Assembly: GCA_030549335.1 (NCBI GenBank)
Contig: JAUKPH010000028.1
Location: 558,001 to 622,000, forward strand
Direction: 5' to 3'
Length of the DNA: 64,000 bases
Source of the DNA: Pontederia crassipes
Lineage: Eukaryota > Streptophyta > Magnoliopsida > Commelinales > Pontederiaceae
Position 1 is the stretch's first letter; each line of letters opens with the position of its first letter. Position numbers and translations under genes: made by a program. Below are positions 1 through 11,114 of this stretch, piece by piece. The notes below the pieces were generated by a model that was not told the DNA's origin, ran no database searches, and worked only from the letters and a program-made list of their open reading frames with translations.

Positions 1-259
1 ATGATCTGCATATTTTAGAAACAAGCAATATGTTAGTGATAAATGGCAAAAACAATGACCTTCAGAAAAGATGAACATGGAACACAAATGATTAAAGCTA
101 AGCAAGACGAACATTAGTTTACACGTAAAGAATCATTTAAACCCAAGTGATGCAGAATGCCTAAGAAAGTTAATATAACTTTCTTTTCTTCCTAAATTCA
201 GAGGCAGTAGAAAAAGGTGTACCATAATGCAGAAACGTAAACTCAGACACTTTTCCCAC

Positions 260-2177
260 CTCAATTAAATCTTCATCGACAGCCTCTTTGTTGGAATAAA
301 CCGAAAGCAAAATGTTCTTCAGGTTTTCCCTGTTTGATCCATTCAACTGGTATCAATTCACTTGCACTGTGTAACTTGAATAAGAACAAGATCGACTCAT
401 CAATTACCTTTCTTTGACACGCCGGAAAAGAGCGGATGCTATTCTCCTTTGGTTTAATAAGAAGTCGAACAACCATAGCAAAGGTAAAAGCAGCTTGATT
501 CTCCAATCATCAACAATTGCCTTGTTGTTCATTCCACCAGCACAGTTCAGGAGCACAAGCCCTCGGACGAGATCTCCTCCCCTAGTTTCTGGTTCATAAG
601 TTAATTATTTTTACCCACAAAGAATTACTTGCTGACGTCATACCAGAAATCGTCAATGAAATTGACAGAACTAACTATCCACGTGCAACATTGGTTAACC
701 TGAAGCAGCAATAACGCATGCAAGGCTTCCAACGGAATTACCAACCAGCACAGTAGGCTTCTTAATGACTTCCTCCACAAAGTCCAGAATCAACTTCTCG
801 AGGGAACAATGTTGGCCGGAGTAGACATGTTCAGACGTCAATTATGTACATGACATGATCATAAACATAGAGTCACCACTTAACAATTGTACCTGAGCCC
901 AGAGCTCCATTGTGTAAGAAAACCCTGTTGGCTTGTCAGATGCTCCGAAACCCAGCAGGTCTATGGCATGCACTGTGTAGCTCTCTGAAAGTACAGATAT
1001 GTTCCTAAATCCAAGAAGGACAATGCAGAAGGGGTTTAATTACAGCCTGTGTGAAGGGATTAAGAATACCTTGCAGTCTAAATAGCAAGAAGGACTTACA
1101 AAAATAAAACGGATGAACAACGAACAAACTATAAGACCAGCAGTGTTATATGATAGTGAATGTTGAGCTATGAAGGGACAATATGAACGTAAAGTGGGGG
1201 TAGTCGAAATGAGGACGTTGAGATGGATGTGTGGTCATACAAGATTAGATAAGATTAGGAATGATCATATACGTGAACGAGTCGGAGTGGTTCCTATTAG
1301 TGAGAAAATAGTAGAGAATTGTTTGAGATGGTTTGGTCATATTCAGATAAGACTATTAGATGCCGCCAGTAAAAAAAGTAGATCAAATAATCTGAAGTCC
1401 GATTAAAAGAATGAGAGGGAAGCCAAGGCGGACACTTGGCGAACTAATAGAGCAAGATATATTGATGAATAATATACCAAAAGGTTTGATTACTGATAGA
1501 GCGAAATGACGTGAAGTCGACCCCATCTACTGGAATAAGACTTTTTTGTTGTTGTTGTTGAACAACGAACAAACTAGTGGCAAAAACAATTCGGAAAGAG
1601 GATCATGCAGCAGATTTTAAGGCACTTCGATATAATGCCTGTGGCATTCCTAATTTCTTTTGTTTTCTTCAGTTAATAGATTGGGCTCCAACATTGCAAC
1701 GGGAGGAATAAATCTGATGTAAATTCGATAAAAAAAACTACTGGAAACTAAGGTTGCCACAACAAGTAGCCAATCGATAAGTAATGTAAAAGGAAAAAGG
1801 AAACAAAAAAAAAACTTAAAATTTTGTTCTTCCACTTACCTGCGCCAGTGGGGGATGGAGGCGCCAAAGCCATGGACAAGGAGGAGAGGAGGGCCCTGGC
1901 CCTTGACGAGGTAATTGATGTTGAACTCCTTCCACCTCCAGGTGCTGCAGCTTTGGTATATCTCCTTCAGCTCGCCGCTGCTGTCCGCGACCACGGGCAT
2001 CGGGATTCCGCCGCTCCCCGCAGCAATCCAGAGCCCACGACCACGCTTGCAGTGACCGGAGCAGGGAGGAGAGCAAGGAGGGGAACGAGCAGAGACGGCG
2101 GGCCGTAAGATACGGCGAGGGGACGACGGCGGCGGGAAGGCGGCGACGGTGGTCGCACGGAAGGCGGCCACGGCCAT
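260..2177 (-). CDS. CLD1: Chlorophyll dephytylase (CLD1)-like alpha/beta-hydrolase, 5' part
   Basis: Five exons read in one frame: 2177-1840, 1004-893, 793-700, 576-408 and 329-260. The remaining 3' exons lie beyond the left edge. Exon 1 encodes a basic, Ser/Pro/Ala-rich N-terminus that looks like a plastid transit peptide, then the first hydrolase strand with the oxyanion motif LLVHGFGAS and HWRRN across the splice. Exon 2 has AIDLLGFGASDKP. Exon 3 has the nucleophile elbow VGNSVGS (GxSxG). Exon 4 has LVLLNCAGGMNNKA. From memory this matches Arabidopsis CLD1 (At5g38520), a chloroplast enzyme that removes phytol from chlorophyll, better than pheophytinase. The catalytic Asp and His would be in the missing part. 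The exon 4 acceptor is placed by frame at 577-578, not at the first AG. Intron 1 carries an RTE insertion. The family is secure; the CLD1 assignment is an inference. Confidence 0.82.
1132..1560 (+). mobile_element. 5'-truncated RTE-type LINE, 3' end of RT ORF, in intron 1 of CLD1-like gene
   Basis: The + strand reads through the conserved C-terminal part of plant RTE reverse-transcriptase ORFs (MRTLRWMCGHTRLDKIR, LRWFGHIQIR, GELIEQDI-like), with several disabling changes including a Trp-to-stop in the upstream SECWAM-like motif. It ends in a (TTG)n tail at 1547-1560. A 17-bp direct repeat, gaacaacgaacaaacta, lies at 1115-1131 and again at 1560-1576, so this is a target-primed insertion with an intact target-site duplication. 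It is antisense to the host gene. Confidence 0.9.
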
Positions 2178-3461
2178 CTCCCAAAGTTGCGTAAGCTAAG
2201 ATTCTAAATCCACACCCGCCACAGACCAAGTCGTGTGGATTCTTCAGATGGCGGAAAAAAGATATCGTAATCTAAGCCGCCTGCTGCGTCGGGTGACCAC
2301 AATTAAACTTGCAAGTCGCAGTAAAACAACAAGAAAACAGTACATGATCGCAGAAACAAGAATCCATTAATTTTTCTTTTACCAATTACGATATTATCTG
2401 CGGAAAATATAAAGATTGATATTCTTCTTAGACGGGTAGGAAATCCCTTATCCTATTCACATATTATCGCCAAGCATCCTTCTTTGTGTTGCAATCTTTC
2501 TTTTTTCCGTCATTTTCAATTTTTTAAATAATGTTCATTAGCTTATTTGCTAATAATCTGTCTAATAATTCAAATAATCATATTTACTTGATAAACATTT
2601 TTTTATCAATAATGTCAAGTTAAGACTTATACGATTCAATTAAAAACTCGAAAATAAAATCTGTAAAATTAATGAATTAAATAAAAGATTAATTCCTCAA
2701 ATCTCCGGAAGTACAGTGATTTTTCGTATTTGATTTTAATATATGAAGATTATACTGTTATTTTCACTTTAATTCATTTTCATTATTTTTTATCCCCTAA
2801 GGATCGACGATCTTGGGTGGAGTGGGGGTGGGGATTCTGTGGAAATAACGGTATAAGTTAGAGACCGAAGTGGAAAGGAGGTTTGACTAAATGAAAATAA
2901 TAATAAATTATAAATATATTAAAATAATCATTGCAATTAATAAAAATATTAGATTCATGCGAATAAAAATGATAAAATTTAAATAGTAATTTAAAATTAT
3001 CAGTTATGATGATGATATAGTAATAATGATGATTTTCTTGTTATCATTCGTTATAACTTTGTTTTACATTACTTTGTTTATTTGTATAAAATTAGAAAAT
3101 ATAGATATGAAAATCGCTACTTGATTTATATCATTGTTAAGCAATTCTTTACTTGCAAATCAAAATAAAATAAACAAGTTGAGCTCGTGTTACCAATAAT
3201 ACTCCACGCAAAATATATCACCAATTCCTCTTTTTCATCCACCCTGAGATTATACAAAAGTACAGTTTTATTGAAGTATAATTTCCAGACAATTGATTTC
3301 AATCAGCTGTACAGTACATGAACACCACCAATTTCAAACATCAAGATTCCCACGGATCGGTTAGATGAACATGGAGGACCAGAAAGACTCGATGGACAGA
3401 TTTGTACATTTAATCTCTTGGGTCAAAAGAGTGACCTGCTTGAAAATTTAGTCCTCCAGGA
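2178..3461. other. Intergenic, AT-rich
   Basis: Separates the start of the CLD1-like gene from the stop of the CHIP gene. The 2178-2300 part next to the CLD1-like start is moderately GC-rich and is probably its promoter and leader. From about 2450 to 3240 the DNA is strongly AT-rich with no coding pattern. The stretch just right of 3240 is probably the 3' UTR of the CHIP gene. No repeat family recognised. Confidence 0.5.
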
Positions 3462-6400
3462 TCAGCTCATCTTGTAAGCCCAACCATGGTCATTTAGAAA
3501 TGCTTGAACAGCCTGTTTGAGGGCAATGTTTGGTACCAACTGGTGCGGCTCGAGTGGCTCTCTCGTCAAAGGGTCGAACTTACCAACCTAAATTTGAAGG
3601 ATACCAAGTGTGAAAATCCACATATGGTTGAAGAAATCTGGATTAAGTGTCAATGCAGGGCATAGGAACTACCTTATGAAGATGCTCAAGTAGCACGGCT
3701 CTCTCGTATGTAATGCCGCTTGGAGTGATGACAGGGTCACGGAAGATATCGAGGGTAATTTTACAACAGAGATAGTCAGGAACCTAATTGGTCAAAGATA
3801 AATATCATCACAGGAAAGAAAAAAAGAGGAAGAAAAAAGTGACTAGAATGAGATACCATAAAACTTGTGAGCTCACCTCTGAAGGTACATCAAACAGGGT
3901 TGCTTTATTAAAAACATAATTAAGATCTTCTAACTGGGTCTCTTCAGAAACAATATCTTGTAACAGTTGTGATAGTTTCTGTTTATGTTCATTGGAGTTA
4001 TCCTCAGTTTGTGAACCATCAGGATGATGGCAGTTCGTTAGAGCTTTTTCACAAGTTTCCCTGAAAAATTCAGACAAGTTTCCAACAGTTAAGCAAGCAT
4101 ACCTAGCAGTTTGAAACAGGAAAATATAATCCAAATGAACCTACTACTTTAGCAGCTTCATATAAAAAGACAACCTACTTCAACTTTTGTATCCTGGATG
4201 CTCTCTCGCAAGATGAATTTTCCCACTCCTCGTACTTCGCTTTAGCAAGAACTTGCCATATCTCCTCAACCATATAGCTCGCTGGGTTTGCCCCCCTGCC
4301 AAGTTCCAATGCCTATGCCAACGTACAATGAAATTTAAGAATATGGAAACCACACAGTATGTACAAATCAAGCAAGCAATGAGGATAGCACACTGTTCAG
4401 TAATTCCATGTAATGTTTTATAGAAAGAGAATTTTATGGACAGAAATTGCCTTCTGTATTCTGATAGGTGAGGTAAAAAAATATAAATATACTTTTGCAT
4501 CTATATTTGCAATGTTTCTCAATTTCTGATGATAATGTCCAACATAAGAAAATATGGAACTGATATGTGACTAATGTCAAGCCCCATATTAACTAATGGC
4601 AGGCACAAGCCAATAAATATTGTATAAATAGGGGGAAGTTTATCTCAAAAAGAAAAACGTAGGGGTAATTGCCCACACTATCAAGTAGCACATGAATCCA
4701 GCCAAGGCTGGAAATAGGTTGTGACCCAAAAGAATACCATTTTTAGAAGGTTATCAGTTAACAATCCCCTCTTTTCAGATCTCCACTCTCCGATCAGCGC
4801 TTCTCTGAGCTTCTAGCACTTCACCAGAGGGTTGCTTCCTTTCGCCCGGACCCATCGAGGATGGATGGCTGGGTTTGGTCGTCGGATTCTTCTTCTGCTC
4901 GCAGCCTCTACCTTCATCTCCTCCCAGCATCCTCCCACGACGATAATTTTAGGACAGATTGCAGACTCATCTGGCATTCCCCGGCACCGCTGAAAGTCAA
5001 GATCTTTGCTTGGCTTATACGGCGTGAGAGGATCCTCATCAGGATGTACAGGGCGAGATGGACACCTCTCACGGACACTTCCTGTGCGCTCTGCAGGGAG
5101 TCAGAGGAGGATGTCTCACATTTAATATTCAGTTGTGGTGTGACCCGGGAGGTATGGTCGCGAATGACTACTTCGGTCCTCTTCCCTCTATCTTCGGAGG
5201 ACTTTTGGCAGAGGCTACGGGATCTTAGTAGGCAGAGGCAGGGCTGGAGAGCCCCATTGACGACTTTCTTGGCCGGTGCCTGGGCCATCTGGCTTCAGTG
5301 CAACCGTGTCATATTTTGTGAGGAGAGATGTCAGGTGGAGAGCATTGTCCACCACACTTTTGGTCTTCTTCCTTTTTTTGATCGCTCTCCACTGGAGAGT
5401 GCTTACCTGTACATGGAACCCCTTTACAATGATAATATAGATGGATGACAACCACAACTATCGGTTAGTCATCCTTTTTTCCCTCAAAAAAAAATCCTAG
5501 CATGATTCCTTTTTTTTTAATAAGCGGCAAAACCTTTTGGAAGACAATTCTGATGTAAGATCACCACACATAATAATGACGAGATATCAGATATGGACAG
5601 CTCATATTATAAATCCCATTACAGAATTATTCACATCAATATTTTTGTCATGTGTCAAGACAATATAATATGAGTGTACACTACGATAGTAACATGGTTA
5701 AGAAAAAATATGTTTGCGGAACTTTGGATTATGGAATCACAGATTAAGTTACTGGCCGATAGAAGAACCTGAAATAAATACATAAAGCAGACAAGCAAAA
5801 ATGTTTCAAGTTTGTAATCTTAAAGGACAATGGAAATTCTGAATCAGAATATGAAAGTAAATAAACGTAAGTTTAATGCAGTAGGGAGATGGCCAAATGT
5901 GGCACAACATATATATTTAAGTTGCTACTTTGGCGACTGAGAAGTCTTAGGTTTGAGGCTTCCGAAGGTTGCCTGTACTCCGTAGAAAAGCAGCTTTCGT
6001 AGCTCTATGTTGCTTTAGCAGATGGAATTTGCCTTTCGAACCATTAAAGTAGGTCCCTGATCTTTAGTTGCTTTAGAGTTTAGATGGCTACCACAATTTT
6101 TTAGTTATGCTAGTTTGAACTGTTTTTTTAGGAGAGCTAGTTTGAACTGTTTATCTGCACATGCCTTCAAAAAAAAAAAAAAATTATCTGCACACTGCAT
6201 TCCATTATGGTTTACTTGATATGTACACCAGAGGGTAGACTTTCGTTTTTTATTTATGGAAGCTTATGGAGCAAAAAAAACTACATAATCATCAGGACAT
6301 AACTTTCTCTCCAGTACTCATTCCAGTCTGTATCCGCATAAGCAGGGTTGATGATAGTGTTCATATTAGTACTCTGGAAATGAAAAATGCAGCAAGGCCA

Positions 6401-9250
6401 TGTTTGAATAGTCATGGAAATTTTACAAAAATATTTAAAACCTATGTAAAGCACTTCACAAAAATTGGTTTACAAAAACAATGAAAAAGAAATCCAATTA
6501 GGTGTTTAGGTGCACCTATTGTAATTACTATCCACTAAATCATATAAATGAAAATTCTATTTAAATTATGGGTGCAAGAAAAAAGAAAAATGATATTGGA
6601 AGAATCTTACGAGCAGCAACAACAACAACAACAAAGCCTTATCCCACTAGGTGGGGTCGGCTACATGGATCATACGACGCCATTCCGCTCTATTAGTAAC
6701 CAAACCTTTCGGTATATTATTCACCAATAGATCTTGCTCTATTAGTTCGCCAAGTGTCCGCCTTGGCCTCCCTCTTCCTCTTTTAATCGGACTCCAGATT
6801 ATATTCGTTGATCATGTTCATAAGATTCGACATGATTTTATGCTGGCTGTCGGGGCCTAACACAACCCTCCTCCTTTATCCGGGCTTGAGACCGGCTATA
6901 AAATATAGGCGGAGTTAGAAGAATCTTACGAGCATTGTATTGAAATGAAATATATAAAAGCCCAATAAAAAGACAAAAAATTCATTAAAATTTAAAATAT
7001 TATGGGTGCACTGTTCCAGGTGAATGATTTATTGGATAAAAAACTCAAAATGAGATGTACATTATGAATATAAAATATTTCAAAATCAGGAAAAATCATG
7101 TATCATTACACTAATATAAACTAAAATAAGCTCATAATAGATTCAATAGAAACGCAGATACATTATACTCAATGAATAATATGTAATATACTTTATTCAA
7201 TTTTTTCAAATAAAATCATCTTTGTCTGGCTTTTATCCTTTGTAATATTTTGTCCATTTATTTAAGAAAAAATATAAAAGTAAAATATTTTTAGAGGTAT
7301 ATTATAGACATAACCAAATATTGATAGAGTTCCTTGGATAGAAAAGAAAATTACTCAAATTAGCCTTTGCCAACTAGCCGTATTATGAAGTTTTAAGTTT
7401 TTTTTATTTTCCTTTATAAAGTCTGCATAAAAAATATAAAATAATAAATCTGGAATATTATTAATTGGATCAGCTTTTTAATACATCCATGAGACCAGCA
7501 TTAAGGTGGGCTCCACCTATTTGATTATATTATCATTCATTTCCTCCTTTCCATGTGGCATTGTATGGCCTCTTCCTCTTTTCCTTGACATAGTCTTCCT
7601 CAATTCCTCAATGTATTACAGACAAATTTCAGAGGTTGAACTTGATTATTCTTTTATGACATAATACACAAACTACATTGTTTTTTAACCCATTTAAAAT
7701 TACTCCCAAATGCTCATATGTATTCTTTCCCAACAAAATAAAAGTAAACTACGCAATTGAAGAATTCTAGGATTTTACTGCATTCCCAAACAGGAGGCAT
7801 AAAGAAGGAAAAAGAGATGCTGCTCATACCTTCTCCAGTTCCTTGATCCCCCTGGTATAATCATGCCTATCTAGCAAAGCAAGGCCCAACATATAGTGTG
7901 CCTGTATATTCAAAATGACAAAATGAAGTGTTAAAACTTAAAAAACATTAGGTGTAACTCATGGTTTATCAATACATATGAAATAAAGTGGTGATACTAT
8001 GCAACTAAGAGATGATAGAAGAAAGAGTTAAACCTCTTTGTAGAAAACATGAGAACATGATTAGCTTAAGGATGAAACTGTATAGCGGATATGGTAACAC
8101 TAATGGCAGTCTACAGACTCAGATGATTTATATAAAAACAGAGTCATCCATATCAAAGCCCCCTTCCATTACGCATCATTTTCTCAGCAGTCGGTCATGA
8201 AATGATGAGATAAATGACATTTATCTATAAGGGATTTCATTTGCCAGGTATAGCCATTCATTACTATTCTTTTGAATTAACATAGTGATTTGTAAAAATA
8301 CGGCTACGAGTCTTTAGTCAACGATCCAAAACATCTGATTCTACTAGTCAATTTAAGAGAACAAAAGAAACTGCATATGGATAGCTCTTTGGACTCGTGG
8401 TTGGTGGATAAGAAAATTACGAACATATCTTTTTTCTCTTTGTATTTGTGCTGTTTCAAACATAGAAAATAATTGCAGAAAGATCGTTTGAAACCAAAAA
8501 AAGTTAGCCGATTCACCTTAACAGAGTGGCTGTCTAACTGAAGAGCTCTCGTGCAATCCTCTTCGACCTTACTCCATTCACTGCCAAACTCAAAAGCAAA
8601 CAAAACACGATTAATACAAACGAATCCAATAAAACAAACGGTGAAGAAAAATGTTACAACGAGCAAGCAAATAGTGATTGTACAAACTTTCGCTTCCGAT
8701 AACAAAGCGCACGGTTCGTCCAGTACACTGCGACATCCGGGCATAACGTAATCGCCTGAATTGCCAGATACCCCGAAATCAGAAGAGATAATATAACGTC
8801 ACAAGCAGGCAAGCAGCAAAAACAATGCAAATTCGTGCATACTGATAACAACAATTTGGGATTTTTTTCCATGATCCAATAAGATAAACAAGTGAGGCAA
8901 AGCATAGAAGAACAAGGCAAAAATTAGGCATGCGAAAACTGCTGCTGAATTCAACCACATAGACAAAGAATAAATTTGTGACCGAACAAAGACGCGAGAT
9001 GATTCGTCGAAGTTCGTTTAGAACCCTAGAAAACGACCCAAAAGGTAGAAAATGCATTAATTTCGAATCGGCATTGAACATAGATTTAGACATAACAAGG
9101 ATCTGAAACCCAAAGCTGGGGCATCCTTGAGACGATTACCTCGGTGTAGGCATCGATGGCGGCGCCGATGCGCTCCTTCTTAAAATAGGTGTTGCCGTCT
9201 TGTTTCAAGAGCTCCGCCTGCCTCGCCACGCTCGCGGGCACCGGAGCCAT
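3462..9250 (-). CDS. CHIP: CHIP-type E3 ubiquitin ligase (TPR + U-box)
   Basis: Eight exons: 9250-9140, 8755-8688, 8580-8517, 7901-7830, 4312-4179, 4060-3877, 3783-3673 and 3587-3462, total 870 nt, 289 residues, with GT/AG borders and frame kept. The protein starts [20 protein letters not shown]. Three TPR units follow (about residues 8-110; [41 protein letters not shown]), then a helical linker with [10 protein letters not shown]-terminal U-box (about 210-285) has [28 protein letters not shown] and [10 protein letters not shown] and ends in WAYKMS. This is the order and length of Arabidopsis CHIP (about 278 aa), a co-chaperone ligase that binds Hsp70/Hsp90 C-termini and ubiquitinates misfolded cytosolic and plastid-precursor proteins. 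The 3.5-kb intron 4 holds an L1 fragment and an RTE derivative. Very secure. Confidence 0.95.
4785..5495 (+). mobile_element. L1-type LINE 3' fragment (zf-RVT domain) in CHIP intron 4
   Basis: An open frame from about 4800 to 5448 encodes the end of a plant L1 ORF2. It contains [20 protein letters not shown] followed by a zinc-binding pattern [18 protein letters not shown] and REVW, the zf-RVT domain found after the reverse transcriptase in plant LINEs. A short A-run (5487-5495) follows. The element is 5'-truncated, sense to the + strand and antisense to CHIP. The frame is intact over 195 codons, so it is not very old. I could not identify a target-site duplication. Confidence 0.85.
6616..6917 (-). 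mobile_element. Complete non-autonomous RTE derivative (302 bp) with 17-bp TSD, CHIP intron 4
   Basis: On the - strand the element begins with a 5' block (taactccgcctatatttta, then AAGCCCGGATAAAGGAGGAG and TAGGCCCCGACAGCC), passes directly into the last part of an RTE 3' end (GTAGCCGACCCCACCTAGTG) and ends in a (TTG)n tail. The 17-bp repeat gaagaatcttacgagca lies at 6599-6615 and 6918-6934, which fixes both ends exactly. Nearly the whole coding region of the parent LINE is absent, so it must have been moved in trans. Confidence 0.93.
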
Positions 9251-9328
9251 CGCCGTCGGTCGCAGGTCGCCGGCCTTTTGACGCGCCTCTCTCTACCGTA
9301 TGAACGCTTATGACCTCATATAACAAAC

Positions 9329-9359
<31 letters not shown>

Positions 9360-9367
9360 GATTTAAT
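9140..9367. promoter_or_regulatory. CHIP first exon and upstream region with (TTA)n microsatellite
   Basis: The CHIP start codon is at 9250 on the - strand, so its promoter lies to the right. A (TTA)n tract of about 10 units fills 9329-9359, about 80 bp upstream of the start and directly against the left end of the next transposon. No clear TATA box is seen in the short gap between. Confidence 0.45.
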
Positions 9368-10110
9368 GGGGTGCTCCGGAGCAACTTGCTGCTCCCAATT
9401 ATATGGACCGATAGGGATCGGACGGTCCAAATTTCGTGAGCTGATGTCAGGGAGAGGGGGAGGAAGGCAGGGGCGGCCGTAGCGGAGTTGGGTCCAACGA
9501 TGGCGTGACGTGGGTTGGTTCGGCGACGATTGGGGCTGCGGGAGAACGTCGAGTCGAAGGAAGAGACGCAGGCGAAGGCCATGGCTGCAGGGTCGGATCT
9601 CATTCGACGGAGAAAAAGACACGACCAGGACAAGTATGGCTCGAGGAGAATGCGATAGCGACGAAGGCGGCTCACGGAGAAGTCAACACCGAGGTACGAC
9701 ACGTGACGGTGAGGTTTTGCTTGGGCGATGACCTACGAAGGCGATAGCAATGTCTTGCTCGGGCAACGACGACTCGCGAAGACGGCGGCGACGTGCATAA
9801 CTAAGTCCCCCTGCCCTCTCAGCTCTCTCTCCTCCCTCTCTCATTCTCCAGTTCTCTCTGCCCTCTAACTCTCGCTCTTTGCGTCCTCTCCACAAGCACA
9901 TTGTCGTTGCATTGTCAAACCACTGGAAAGAGACTTCGACGGTGTAACGCTTGCAATTTCTAAACCAAGAAATAAATTCAAAAATCAAATCCAATTAGCA
10001 ATTAAGGCAAGGAATTCGAAATAAATTCGGATTCAAAACAAAAAAAGAAGAACAAAAGAAAAGAAATGGTCGACAGGGAGGAAAATCCTCCCCTAATCTT
10101 GTTTAGAATC

Positions 10111-10169
10111 GGCCGGCCAAAGGGCCGGCCGAGACTATAAAGAGGGGCACGAGGAAACCCTCGTGCCCC
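10111..10169 (+). other. Two GC-rich hairpins flanking a TATA-like box
   Basis: At 10111-10130 ggccggcc and its mate can pair around a short AAAG loop. At 10135-10142 there is ctataaag. At 10144-10169 an 11-bp perfect stem (ggggcacgagg with cctcgtgcccc) closes on AAAC. A TATA box just before a strong hairpin is the arrangement of a transcription start in a retrotransposon LTR or a short RNA gene. What it belongs to is not known. Confidence 0.5.
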
Positions 10170-10594
10170 CTTGGATCTTCTGACCGAACGTTGCTTGCTC
10201 CACTTCCTCTGCTCCTTCTTCTTCCACCGGCGAATGGCACAGAGACGACCAGTGCGCGAGCGACTCAATGGCTCTCCAATGCGCGTCCATGCCCCACCGT
10301 CATGCACAGACCATTCCTCGACGTTTGCGAGGATGAGGCGAATCTTCCCATCGGCCAAGAGTGACTGGCAATCAAACGGACGACACGAAAAGCATCGACG
10401 AAGCTCAACAGTCGAACGATGAAGGTACCTTAGAATTCCAAATCCCCTAGATAAAGAAATGTTGATCTTTTGATGCGTATGAATAGTCCATCATGATCCT
10501 GTGAATCATAGTATTATTTTTCATATTTTAATCGCCATGTTTTGATGGCCGAAATCGGAGAAGATGTCCAGCGGCCCTATTTTATCATAAGAAT

Positions 10595-11040
10595 CGGTCG
10601 ACCGGTCCATGAAATGAGCGACCGATCTGGCGCGTAAGTCGCATTTTCATGTCTCAGATCGGTCGACCGATCCTACAGGAGCGGTCGACCGATCCTACAG
10701 GAGCGGTCGACCGATCCACTAGTCAGGCTGATAGATCCGATTTCACGGGCGGTCGACCGATCTTCCGAACAATCGACCGATCCAGTAGTCAACCTGATAA
10801 ATCCGATCTCACGGGTGATCGACCGATCTTCTGAACGATCGACTGATCCAGTGTGCACCGCGTCCCCTTGATCTTACGATCGGTCGATCGGTCTCTCAGA
10901 ACGGTTGACCGATCCATGGATTCACAGAGTAATCGGCCGACTGGCCCCATGCGCACAGTCGATCGGTCCGGCAGACATCCGACAAAAGATATGATCGACT
11001 GATCCAAGAGGAACGGTCGATCGGTATTACAGAATGGTGA
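10595..11040. repeat. Irregular array of about 14 GTCGAC-centred palindromic units
   Basis: Fourteen or so variants of cGGTCGACCGATCc occur in 450 bp, e.g. 10659-10674 and 10681-10696. Two successive units near 10661 are exact 22-bp tandem copies; the others have irregular 20-50 bp spacing and occur in both orientations (tcgatcggt as well as accgatc). Each core is a near-perfect palindrome. The short ORFs across it are simple consequences of the repeat, rich in Arg-Ser-Thr-Asp. Confidence 0.8.
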
Positions 11041-11114
11041 GTTATCTAGACCGTATGATCCCCATTGGACGATCCAGATATTTGGGAGCAGGAGTTAGGA
11101 GCACCCCTATTGTT

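Larger units (their letters stand above)
9368..11107. mobile_element. TIR DNA transposon (non-autonomous), about 1.74 kb
   Basis: The first 65 bases, beginning GGGGTGCTCC, reappear inverted at 11041-11107: both ends share GGGGTGCTCC, then TGCTCCCAA, TAT.TGGA.CG and GGGATC..ACGGTC, with a small gap. Such long, moderately conserved terminal inverted repeats suggest a Mutator-like element. No target-site duplication of the expected 8-10 bp is clear, and no transposase is visible. Short ORFs inside have no recognised family and no splice logic. The interior holds an LTR-like TATA/hairpin stretch and an array of GTCGAC palindromes, described separately. Confidence 0.65.

Noticed and set aside
9355..9994. 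Several 70-115 codon frames near 9.4-10 kb as genes
   Set aside because: They overlap in both directions, start in a microsatellite or TIR and have no family features.
10595..11040. Repeat array as a possible CRISPR array
   Set aside because: Repeats are short palindromes with irregular spacing and variable sequence, in a plant nuclear sequence, and no cas genes are present.
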